Source of the DNA: Dysgonomonas sp. UBA5412
Lineage (GTDB): Bacteria > Bacteroidota > Bacteroidia > Bacteroidales > Dysgonomonadaceae
Assembly (NCBI GenBank): GCA_002409595.1
Contig: DHNQ01000007.1
Coordinates: 4,826 to 68,825 of the forward strand
Direction: 5' to 3'
Length of the DNA stretch: 64,000 bases
Each line of letters begins with the position of its first letter. The first letter of the stretch is position 1. The notes beneath the pieces were generated by a model. That model searched no databases and had not been told where the DNA came from. It was given only the letters and a program-made list of their open reading frames with translations. A program made the translations under genes and the position numbers. Below are positions 26,716-34,000 of the stretch, one piece after another.

Positions 26716-26988
26716 ATGAAAAAGATTATTCTTTCAGGTATTGTAGCTATTGCTCTTATAGCATCTACAAGTGTAATGGCTCAAGACGTAACTCCTAAAA
26801 AAGAAGCTGCTAAAGCAAAACAAGAAGTGACTAAAGTGAAACAAAACGTGAAGACTGAAGCTAAAGAAGGCGAAGCTAAAGTAAAAGATGCAACAAAGGC
26901 TGTGAAAAAAGAAGCTAAATCGGCAAAAGAAGCTGTTAAGGCTGAAACTAAATCTGTAAAAAATAAAGTAGAAAAAGAATTGAAATAA
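26716..26988 (+). CDS. Exported Lys/Ala/Glu-rich repetitive protein (LEA-like)
   Basis: A 90-aa protein with a signal peptide ('MKKIILSGIVAIALIAS' ending 'VMAQ') and a mature part made almost entirely of Lys, Ala, Glu, Val and Thr. The mature chain carries degenerate 11-residue-like repeats such as 'KEAKSAKEAVKAETKSVKNK', predicting a long amphipathic or disordered helix in the periplasm, similar in composition to LEA or histone-H1-like proteins. The ATG at 26716 is preferred over one ten codons upstream because it opens the signal peptide directly. A function in stress protection or envelope binding is only a guess. It is flanked by strong terminators, so it is its own transcription unit. 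Confidence 0.78.
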   Translation: MKKIILSGIVAIALIASTSVMAQDVTPKKEAAKAKQEVTKVKQNVKTEAKEGEAKVKDATKAVKKEAKSAKEAVKAETKSVKNKVEKELK

Positions 26989-27015
26989 TAGGAGAGAATA
27001 ATTAATTACTCAATA

Positions 27016-27058
27016 AATAAAGCAATCATGGACTAATGGGCATGATTGCTTTATTATT
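27016..27058. terminator. Bidirectional intrinsic terminator
   Basis: A perfect 15-bp inverted repeat (27016-27030 and 27041-27055) with a 10-base loop lies between the convergent exported-protein gene and the sigma-factor operon. A/T runs flank it on both sides. Confidence 0.9.
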
Positions 27059-27081
27059 TAATATAGAATAAGTATTCGGAG

Positions 27082-27444
27082 CTATTTTCCTTTTTGTCGA
27101 CTTCTTCTATAATCATCATAATTAGACAGCATCCAGAAAACACTGCAAACACAACAGATGAGAATGACTGGAAGAAAGAATGTCAGCGAATTTAACGCAC
27201 TTTCTCCTCCTTTAGTGTATAATGCCAATCCTACCAGAGCAATAAGTGCATACATAATGCCAAAAATACTTAGCATGTTTTTGACGATAGGGCGTGAACT
27301 CGGACTCTTTTTAGGAATCAGATTTTTTTCTGTTTCTATTTGCTGCATGATTCTGAACTTAAGCTTTTCATCGGCTTTTATTTTTGTCCCCGAAAAAAGT
27401 TCTTTTAGCTTTTCATCCTGCAGATTAATATTTTTTTTATCCAT
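27082..27444 (-). CDS. Small membrane protein, candidate anti-sigma factor
   Basis: A 120-aa protein with a soluble, charged N-terminal half ('DEKLKELFSGTKIKADEKLK') and two hydrophobic helices in the C-terminal half ('MLSIFGIMYALIALVGLALY' and 'FFLPVILICCVCSVFWML'), then a basic tail. It starts 11 bp after the ECF sigma gene on the same strand. Anti-sigma factors often sit directly downstream of their ECF sigma and have a cytoplasmic N-terminus plus membrane helices, so this role is a reasonable inference. I do not see a zinc-binding HxxxCxxC motif. Confidence 0.7.
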   Translation of the reverse strand: MDKKNINLQDEKLKELFSGTKIKADEKLKFRIMQQIETEKNLIPKKSPSSRPIVKNMLSIFGIMYALIALVGLALYTKGGESALNSLTFFLPVILICCVCSVFWMLSNYDDYRRSRQKGK

Positions 27445-27455
27445 GTTTCAGCTTG

Positions 27456-28022
27456 TTATAAATTTATTGATCCTTCTCTTTTCATAAGTAAATCTATTGC
27501 TTCGGCAAACCGTTTTCGAGCCCTGAATAGTTTTACTTTTATATTTGTGTCGGTAAGCCCCGTTATAGCTGCAATCTCTTTTACCGAATTGTCGTCCAGA
27601 TAATACAATGAAAGCAGAACCCGCTCGTCTTTCGGAATCTTTCCCAGAGCTTTATTTACCATCTCTTTGCGCTCTTTTTCTTCCAATATATTCATTGTGT
27701 CAAATTCTGAAAACGAACTGTCTGTGTCAATTCCCTTATAGTCTACAAATGTAGTATTATATGTAGTCCCTCGCGTCTCGGTTATCGCAGTATTGTATAC
27801 AATTCGGTAAAACCATGTAGAAAATTTACTGTCTGATCTGAAAGTGTGTAAATTATGAAAAGCCTTAACAAAAGCATTCTGTACTATATCTTCCGCATCC
27901 TGCTTATTTTCGCAGACACGAAAAGCTATAGTCATAGCCATGTCTTGATAAGTATCAACAAAATATCCGAAGGAAGAAGTATCTCCCTTCAGTATTTTCT
28001 GTATTTGTAGCCTTTCATCCAT
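27456..28022 (-). CDS. ECF-type RNA polymerase sigma factor
   Basis: Sigma-70 family extracytoplasmic-function sigma factor, 188 aa. Region 2 is at residues ~10-80, with 'NKQDAEDIVQNAFVKAFHN' and 'SKFSTWFYRIVYNTAI'. Region 4 is at residues ~120-180 with the helix-turn-helix 'LLSLYYLDDNSVKEIAAITG' and 'NIKVKLFRARKRF'. It lies in the middle of a three-gene operon: its ATG begins directly after the stop of the DUF6249 gene and a small membrane protein follows 11 bp later. The signal it answers to is not visible. Confidence 0.95.
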   Translation of the reverse strand: MDERLQIQKILKGDTSSFGYFVDTYQDMAMTIAFRVCENKQDAEDIVQNAFVKAFHNLHTFRSDSKFSTWFYRIVYNTAITETRGTTYNTTFVDYKGIDTDSSFSEFDTMNILEEKERKEMVNKALGKIPKDERVLLSLYYLDDNSVKEIAAITGLTDTNIKVKLFRARKRFAEAIDLLMKREGSINL

Positions 28023-28415
28023 TTATTCAACGTCTTCGCCAAAGTTTTTCTTATCTTTTACTAATAAATAAAATGCTATATACGCCACACCTAAGAATAG
28101 GAGAGTTGCAGGAGCAACAACCCAAAATGCTTCATCCTCGGACAATTTCATCTGATAGGAAATAATCAGCGATATGATCAGTCCCAAAGCTATTCCGATG
28201 CAAAGTACACCATTGCGTAGCGATCTGTATTTATTAGTAGTTGGTTTGCTTTGTTGTTCGGGAGGAATGATCCCTTGCTTTATCAGCTCCATACGCTCTT
28301 TGTGCTTGGAGTTTACTGTTCTTATTACTATATACATACCCAGAGATATTGGTAATGCAACTGCAGATAGTATAGCTATGATACCTGTTATCTGATCTAA
28401 AACATTTTCTACCAT
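28023..28415 (-). CDS. DUF6249 family membrane protein
   Basis: A 130-aa protein with three hydrophobic helices (one near residues 8-32, two in the C-terminal half) and a cytoplasmic stretch containing 'KHKERMELIKQGIIPPEQQ', which is typical of the DUF6249 family in Bacteroidetes. Function is unknown. It is the first gene of the sigma-factor operon and abuts the sigma gene without any spacer, so it is likely cotranscribed and may take part in its control. Confidence 0.8.
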   Translation of the reverse strand: MVENVLDQITGIIAILSAVALPISLGMYIVIRTVNSKHKERMELIKQGIIPPEQQSKPTTNKYRSLRNGVLCIGIALGLIISLIISYQMKLSEDEAFWVVAPATLLFLGVAYIAFYLLVKDKKNFGEDVE

Positions 28416-28544
28416 AATAATTATTTTTTATTGTTTCTTACTTGTTTTCGAATATATGACTGTATCTGGATATGTTTGGTTACAACTTTTTGGAATAAAA
28501 TTCTAAAAAGTAAATGTAATTATTATTTCAATGGGGTCTTGATA

Positions 28545-28582
28545 TGCACAAAAAAAGAGATATGCCTATAGACATATCTCTT
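28545..28582 (-). terminator. Intrinsic terminator downstream of the TPR lipoprotein gene
   Basis: A perfect 10-bp stem (28555-28564 with 28573-28582) is followed on the minus strand by a T-rich run. It lies 19 bp after the stop codon of the TPR gene. Confidence 0.85.
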
Positions 28583-28601
28583 CACATTGTTTTTAATTAT
28601 A

Positions 28602-30314
28602 TCACTGATCTTCTGCAAATAGTGTATTCGTTATATCTTCTTCCGGCATCCCCGTTTTTAGAAGCTTGTTTTTCAAATCCATTTTACGAAGTAGCATATT
28701 GTTTCTGTGAGGATGTACTCCTAGAAATAAGGACACTTCATTTCTTTTGTATCCATTATAATATAGCATAAACAGTAGTAACTCCTTGTCCTCCAATACT
28801 GCAATTACCTTTTCACCAAAAGGTTTATCTCGTAAATAATCTTTAGCAAGAGATACCAAATGTTCATTCGTTTTTTGTTTGAAGGTTTCTATCAAATTTT
28901 TTATTTGTATATACAGTTCTGGTTCTTTGGTCGTTCCATACTGTTTTGCTAAAGTTTTTACCTGTTTATCTATTTTAGCCCATTCGGTAATAATATTGCT
29001 ATATATATTTTGCGTAAAAGACAGAGTTTGCGATTGTTGCGCCATAATTTTATTATGCGACTCAATTTCAATCTTTTGTAATTTTAATTTCGTTCCTAAT
29101 AATTTATTTCTGGCAATTGCACTTTGACGCATATTTCGCTGTTTAGTATAAGCCATTATAAGAGTAAGAATTCCTATGATGGTACAGCTTATTATTAGCA
29201 TACGGTCAAATATTTTTTCGACTCGTTCTTCCTTATTCTTTAGTATATCCTTGTATTCTTGCTCTGCATCTGTTAATGCTCGCGAACTATTAGATTCACT
29301 GATTTCAACACTTTTCCTTCTATATAAGTCGGCATAGCGAAACGCTTCATCATAATCTCCTTTCATTTTGTAGAAATCGGACAGAACTCTGTATGCATCT
29401 CGAATCGTATATGGATAAGTCATTAATGGTATGCTCTCCTTAAGTTTTATATTATATAAAACAGCCGAATCCATTTGTTGTATATCATTATACAACCTAG
29501 CTATTATGAGGTACACTCTTGTTTTTTCTTCCGGGTTCTTGGTCTCAGCTAATGCTTTTTTCAAATAATATGAAGCGGTGACATAATCTTTTTGTTTATA
29601 GAGTCCTAAGCCTTTTAGATGTTCAAATGTTGTGATATACCTTTGGTTGTCTAAAACTTTTGCTTTCTGGTAGCCTTCGTCAAAACATTCTACTTCTTTC
29701 TTTATGTCTATAGAAGCATAGGAAAGTCCTTTCATTCTAATAGCCTCTAAGGTAAGCTCTTGACCTTTCATACTTCCGTCTATCTTATAGTACTCTATTG
29801 CTCGGTTGTAATATGCAATGGCACTATCGTACTGCATTTTATCATAATAAATAGTGCCGATACTATGTAAACTTTTAGCAACTAATAGATTGTCGTTAAC
29901 TTTTTTTGCATCATATAAGGCTAATTGCGAATATTTTAATTCTTGATATGCTTCCTGTTTTTGATAATAAATAACAGAAATACAATAATTGGCTAATGCT
30001 GAAAATGCATAATTATTTCTATTTTCAAAATATTTTTGAGCTGCAAAAATAAGGGTATCATTACTTACATCTTTTTTCAATGTATATTTAGCCTGAAATT
30101 GGATAACTACATATTTCATGTAGTCCTCGGTATCCATTTTCTCCGGTAGACTTATAGAATCTAGTAATCTTAATGCATCCTCAGGATTACTTTCCACTAT
30201 TTCCTGAGCCTCTTCCAAAAATCTGTTGTCAAGGTTTTCCGTTGTGCAAGAGAGGAGCGAAAATATCAATAGGAAGCAAAAAATACTAATTTTGTAAGAA
30301 TTTATAAATTTCAT
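28602..30314 (-). CDS. TPR lipoprotein with a transmembrane helix and a DNA-binding-like C-terminus
   Basis: A 570-aa protein of a Bacteroidetes-type architecture. Residues 1-23 form a signal sequence with a lipobox ('FSLLSCTT'). Residues ~25-345 contain tetratricopeptide repeats, for example 'YDSAIAYYNRAIEYYK' and 'YVTASYYLKKALAET'. A strongly hydrophobic helix lies near residues 371-391 ('MLIISCTIIGILTLIMAY'), then a coiled-coil-like stretch, and the last ~80 residues ('ELLLFMLYYNGYKRNEVSLF') resemble a LuxR or sigma-region-4 helix-turn-helix. This layout suggests a sensor with TPRs in the periplasm and a regulatory tail in the cytoplasm. Whether the lipobox is used is uncertain. It is separated from the DUF3244 gene by a hairpin. 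Confidence 0.78.
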   Translation of the reverse strand: MKFINSYKISIFCFLLIFSLLSCTTENLDNRFLEEAQEIVESNPEDALRLLDSISLPEKMDTEDYMKYVVIQFQAKYTLKKDVSNDTLIFAAQKYFENRNNYAFSALANYCISVIYYQKQEAYQELKYSQLALYDAKKVNDNLLVAKSLHSIGTIYYDKMQYDSAIAYYNRAIEYYKIDGSMKGQELTLEAIRMKGLSYASIDIKKEVECFDEGYQKAKVLDNQRYITTFEHLKGLGLYKQKDYVTASYYLKKALAETKNPEEKTRVYLIIARLYNDIQQMDSAVLYNIKLKESIPLMTYPYTIRDAYRVLSDFYKMKGDYDEAFRYADLYRRKSVEISESNSSRALTDAEQEYKDILKNKEERVEKIFDRMLIISCTIIGILTLIMAYTKQRNMRQSAIARNKLLGTKLKLQKIEIESHNKIMAQQSQTLSFTQNIYSNIITEWAKIDKQVKTLAKQYGTTKEPELYIQIKNLIETFKQKTNEHLVSLAKDYLRDKPFGEKVIAVLEDKELLLFMLYYNGYKRNEVSLFLGVHPHRNNMLLRKMDLKNKLLKTGMPEEDITNTLFAEDQ

Positions 30315-30336
30315 TAAGGTTTCTTTTTATAAGAAC

Positions 30337-30363
30337 AGGATTGGATATAGAATATCCAATCCT
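30337..30363 (-). terminator. Hairpin between the DUF3244 and TPR genes
   Basis: A perfect 12-bp stem (30337-30348 with 30352-30363) with a 3-base loop lies 27 bp after the DUF3244 gene stop. The T-tract that follows on the minus strand is interrupted, so it may be an attenuating or partial terminator rather than a complete stop. Confidence 0.72.
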
Positions 30364-30390
30364 ACATTCTATGTTTATTATGAAAGTGTT

Positions 30391-30792
30391 TTACTTTATT
30401 TCAAAGTAACCTTTATCGATAAGGATATTTTCAGAGTCTATAAATTCTATTATATACTTACCCTCCGGCAATAGAGGCAGACTTATTTTTGGTATGTTCC
30501 TAGAGTTTAGTATATTAATCCTCTTTTCAGAATATACATTTCCCGCTTCGTCTTTTACTACAATTTTGTTATTCTGAAGATCAGAAGCATATAATATCTC
30601 AATACGCTGTTTGCTCACATTAAGATAACCACTTGCTTGCACTGATTTCATTATTGTCCCAATAGCAATAGGTTTGCCTCCGGTTCCGCCATTTCCATTG
30701 TCGTCTTTATCATCATGAGGACCGATTGAAGCTAAACTGATTAAACTAGTGAAAGTGGTAATAAAACCTAATAATAGAATTCGAGTTTTCAT
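30391..30792 (-). CDS. DUF3244 domain-containing exported protein
   Basis: A 133-aa exported protein with a signal peptide ('MKTRILLLGFITTFTSLISL'), a Gly/Asp/Asn-rich linker just after it, and a C-terminal immunoglobulin-like region ('IIVKDEAGNVYSE'-type strands, seen here as 'IVVKDEAGNVYSEK') ending 'LPEGKYIIEFID' and 'GYFEIK'. This is the pattern of DUF3244 proteins, which are frequent in Bacteroidales and of unknown function. It lies directly upstream of the TPR lipoprotein gene, and the two may form one unit if the hairpin between them is leaky. Confidence 0.78.
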   Translation of the reverse strand: MKTRILLLGFITTFTSLISLASIGPHDDKDDNGNGGTGGKPIAIGTIMKSVQASGYLNVSKQRIEILYASDLQNNKIVVKDEAGNVYSEKRINILNSRNIPKISLPLLPEGKYIIEFIDSENILIDKGYFEIK

Positions 30793-30818
30793 ATAGAAAA
30801 AAATTAAATTTGTCTTAT

Positions 30819-30826
30819 CAAAGGTA
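30819..30826 (-). promoter_or_regulatory. Candidate -7 promoter box for the DUF3244 gene
   Basis: The minus-strand reading is TACCTTTG, an exact TAnnTTTG match 27 bp upstream of the ATG. Confidence 0.5.
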
Positions 30827-30976
30827 TGCTTCTTTTTAACGCAAGGCGATAAGTTAAAAGCTTGATATAGTTTTTTTTCTATATTTTTTTTTGTAATTAC
30901 TTGTTTAATAGTGATGTACTGTGTTTTTGTTTTGTTCGGATATAGATTTTTGTTTGTTAAACAAATAGAAAATATG

Positions 30977-32998
30977 TTATTTTTTATCTTTTAATAGATC
31001 CTCTAACTTGATTAATTGATCTCTATATTGAGCAGCTTCCAGAAATTCTAATTTTTTAGCAGCAGTATTCATTTGTTTTCTAGCTCTTTCGATTGCTTTC
31101 TTAAGTTCGGTTTTACTCATGTATTTTACATCATCTTCTGAGGCAATAGCAAGCGATGACGTTTGATCATATCCTTTTGCTCCCGATAATACATCATCAT
31201 CCTTCCTCTGGCTGAATATGGACGTTCTGGCTTTCTTTATTTGTTGAGGAGTGATACCATGTTCTTCGTTATAAGCCATTTGTACCTCTCTTCTACGGTT
31301 GGTTTCATTAATTGTTTTCTCCATACTTTCAGTTATTTTATCAGCATAGAAGATCACCTTCCCATTCACATTACGGGCAGCACGCCCTACCGTTTGAGTA
31401 AGAGAGCGATGCGAACGTAAGAAACCTTCCTTGTCGGCATCTAATATGGCAACTAACGATACCTCCGGTAGGTCGAGTCCTTCGCGTAAAAGATTTACTC
31501 CGACTAAGACATCAAATTCCCCCGTTCTGAGGTCGTCCATAATTTGTACTCTGTCTAGCGTATCTACGTCAGAATGGATATATGCACATTTAATACCGTT
31601 GTTGGATAAGAAATTCGTTAATTCCTCAGCCATCCGTTTCGTTAAAGTGGTAACCAACGTGCGTTCGTTTTTCTCTACTCGCATTTGTATCTCTTCCATC
31701 AGGTCGTCTATCTGATTCAGGCTTGGACGGACATCGATAGGAGGATCTAACAACCCTGTCGGACGTATAAGTTGTTCTACAACAACGCCTTCCGACTTTA
31801 TCAGTTCATAGTCGGCTGGTGTCGCACTTACATATATGGTTTGTGGCACAAGAGATTCAAATTCTTCAAACTTTAGTGGCCTGTTGTCCAATGCCGCAGG
31901 AAGGCGAAATCCATATTCTACCAGATTTTCTTTACGCGAATGGTCGCCACCATACATCGCCCTTATCTGTGGTATTGTAACGTGACTTTCATCTATAACC
32001 ATCAGAAAATCATCGGGAAAGAAATCTAACAAACAGAACGGACGGGTTCCCGGTCTACGGTTGTCGAAATAGCGGGAGTAATTTTCTATACCCGAGCAGT
32101 GCCCTACTTCTCTGATCATTTCCAGATCGTAGGTTACACGTTCATAAAGTCGTTTTGCCTCTAATGGTTTTCCTATGGACTGAAAAAAATCAACTTGCCT
32201 GCCGAGATCTATTTCTATTTCGGAAATTGCCCGTACCATACGTTCTTTTGTCGTTACAAACAAGTTTGCCGGATATATCCTGAAATCGTTGTATGTATCT
32301 ATCTTTACTCCCGATAGAGGATCGAGGCATTCTATACTTTCTATTTCGTCGCCCCAGAATACGACTCTGACTACCGGGTCCCCATAAGCCAAGAATATAT
32401 CGACAGTGTCACCTTTTACTCTAAAGTTTCCGGCCTTAGGTTCTATCTCATTCCGAGAATAAAGGGCACTAACGAGCATACGTAGAAATACATCCCGAAC
32501 CAGCTTTTGCCCCACATGCAACGAAATGGTAGATTCTTCAAAATCTTCCGGGTTTCCCATGCCATAAAGACATGAAACCGAAGATACAACTATTACATCG
32601 CGTCGACCGGATAGGAGAGAGGTAGTTGTAGCAAGCCTTAGCTTCTCAATCTCGTCATTTATTGATAAGTCTTTTTCTATATAAGTATTTGTTGAAGGTA
32701 TATAAGCTTCCGGTTGATAATAATCGTAATAAGAAACAAAATACTCAACTGCATTTTCGGGGAAGAAGGTTTTAAACTCGCTATACAGCTGTGCAGCCAG
32801 CGTTTTATTGTGACTTAATATCAAAGTTGGCTTTTTTACTTTTTGAATCACATTTGCAACAGTAAATGTCTTTCCCGAACCCGTTACGCCAAGCAGCGTT
32901 TGCGATGGTATATTTTGTGTCACACCTTCGGCTAAGGCATCTATTGCAGCAGGTTGGTCGCCGGTTGGGCTAAAATTAGCAGTTAGTTTAAAATCCAT
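30977..32998 (-). CDS. uvrB: UvrABC system protein B
   Basis: DNA-damage recognition helicase that receives the lesion from UvrA and recruits UvrC. The 673-aa product has Walker A 'LLGVTGSGKT' (residues 35-44), the beta-hairpin region 'VSYYDYYQPEAYIP', the 'VIDESHVTIPQI' helicase motif, 'TVGRAARN' motif VI and the C-terminal UVR motif ('KLEFLEAAQYRDQLIKLED') that contacts UvrC. The ATG at 32996-32998 gives the standard N-terminus; an in-frame TTG eight codons upstream is not needed. It stands alone, with a -7 box upstream. Confidence 0.97.
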   Translation of the reverse strand: MDFKLTANFSPTGDQPAAIDALAEGVTQNIPSQTLLGVTGSGKTFTVANVIQKVKKPTLILSHNKTLAAQLYSEFKTFFPENAVEYFVSYYDYYQPEAYIPSTNTYIEKDLSINDEIEKLRLATTTSLLSGRRDVIVVSSVSCLYGMGNPEDFEESTISLHVGQKLVRDVFLRMLVSALYSRNEIEPKAGNFRVKGDTVDIFLAYGDPVVRVVFWGDEIESIECLDPLSGVKIDTYNDFRIYPANLFVTTKERMVRAISEIEIDLGRQVDFFQSIGKPLEAKRLYERVTYDLEMIREVGHCSGIENYSRYFDNRRPGTRPFCLLDFFPDDFLMVIDESHVTIPQIRAMYGGDHSRKENLVEYGFRLPAALDNRPLKFEEFESLVPQTIYVSATPADYELIKSEGVVVEQLIRPTGLLDPPIDVRPSLNQIDDLMEEIQMRVEKNERTLVTTLTKRMAEELTNFLSNNGIKCAYIHSDVDTLDRVQIMDDLRTGEFDVLVGVNLLREGLDLPEVSLVAILDADKEGFLRSHRSLTQTVGRAARNVNGKVIFYADKITESMEKTINETNRRREVQMAYNEEHGITPQQIKKARTSIFSQRKDDDVLSGAKGYDQTSSLAIASEDDVKYMSKTELKKAIERARKQMNTAAKKLEFLEAAQYRDQLIKLEDLLKDKK

Positions 32999-33019
32999 TT
33001 TAATATTTCGCTTTACAAG

Positions 33020-33027
33020 CAAAGATA
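33020..33027 (-). promoter_or_regulatory. Candidate -7 promoter box for uvrB
   Basis: The minus-strand reading is TATCTTTG, an exact TAnnTTTG match 22 bp upstream of the uvrB ATG. Confidence 0.5.
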
Positions 33028-33157
33028 ATAAGAATTAAAGATTTTTATTTTGATTGAGTCTATTAACTTCTTTCATCATTGTATCTTTTTGCGCAACTAT
33101 TTTGTGCCGAAATGTATTCATCAGTAGGAATTACTTATACACTTAATTAAAAAAATG

Positions 33158-33165
33158 TATTTTTG
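33158..33165 (+). promoter_or_regulatory. Candidate -7 promoter box for plsC
   Basis: TATTTTTG matches the Bacteroidetes -7 consensus 26 bp before the plsC ATG, in the divergent gap with uvrB. Confidence 0.5.
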
Positions 33166-33191
33166 TACATTAATACCGAAATGGAAAGAAC

Positions 33192-33923
33192 ATGAAAAAA
33201 GCCATCGTCTTCTTGTATCAACTGTTTATATTTGCCCCGATATTTGTTTTGGCAACTATAATTACGGCTGTTACGGTAATGATTGGTTGCCTCATTGGTG
33301 ACCGTGCCTTTTGGGGATATTATCCTCCACGTTTATGGAGTAAGTTGGCTTGTAGGCTGGCTTTATGCCGTATTGAGGTCAAAAGATATGGGAATTTGGA
33401 TCCTAACCAATCTTATGTTTTTGTTCCTAATCATCAGGGAGCATTCGACATCTTTCTTATATACGGTTATTTGAACCAGAATATAAAATGGGTTCAGAAA
33501 CAAGAATTGCGTAAAATACCTTTTGTAGGAAAGGCTTCCGAAATAGCAGGGCACGTATTTGTTGATCAATCCAACCTAAAGTCGATGAAAGAAACGATTG
33601 AAAAGGCTGAAACTCAATTAGGCGAAGGCTCATCTATGGTTATATTTCCTGAGGGAGCACGCACTAAGACGGGGAAGATGGGACGATTTAAACGAGGTGC
33701 TTTTGTCATTGCTAAGGAAATGGGACTGCCAATTGTTCCCATCACAGTAAATGGACCGTTCGATTTGATGAGAATGAAGACATATCTTATCAATCCATGC
33801 AAACTGGAATTGATTGTGCATGAACCTATTTCTACAGATGATTTGAATGATGATAATATGCCTGAATTTATAGATAATTGTCGCCAAATAGTTTATTCCG
33901 GGTTGTGGGAAAAATATAAATAA
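33192..33923 (+). CDS. plsC: 1-acyl-sn-glycerol-3-phosphate acyltransferase
   Basis: Membrane-bound acyltransferase that converts lysophosphatidic acid to phosphatidic acid in phospholipid synthesis. The 243-aa product has an N-terminal membrane helix, the catalytic HX4D motif in 'VPNHQGAFDIF', and the glycerophosphate-binding block 'VIFPEGARTKTGKMGRFKRG'. 'GLPIVPITVNG' gives the last conserved strand. The length is normal for PlsC. It is followed 77 bp later by an independently promoted operon. Confidence 0.93.
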   Translation: MKKAIVFLYQLFIFAPIFVLATIITAVTVMIGCLIGDRAFWGYYPPRLWSKLACRLALCRIEVKRYGNLDPNQSYVFVPNHQGAFDIFLIYGYLNQNIKWVQKQELRKIPFVGKASEIAGHVFVDQSNLKSMKETIEKAETQLGEGSSMVIFPEGARTKTGKMGRFKRGAFVIAKEMGLPIVPITVNGPFDLMRMKTYLINPCKLELIVHEPISTDDLNDDNMPEFIDNCRQIVYSGLWEKYK

Positions 33924-33968
33924 CTTAATTAAGATAAAATAGTCTCCTTTACACAATACAATTTTTTG

Positions 33969-33976
33969 TATTTTTG
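33969..33976 (+). promoter_or_regulatory. Candidate -7 promoter box for the LysM operon
   Basis: TATTTTTG lies 24 bp upstream of the LysM gene ATG and matches the Bacteroidetes -7 consensus. Confidence 0.5.
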
Positions 33977-34000
33977 TTTCTTTACTAAACATTGATCAGT

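Noticed and set aside
26716..26988. Repeats in the Lys/Ala-rich gene taken as a CRISPR or DNA repeat array
   Set aside because: The repetition is at the amino-acid level with varied codons; there are no evenly spaced identical DNA repeats. No CRISPR array is seen anywhere in the window.
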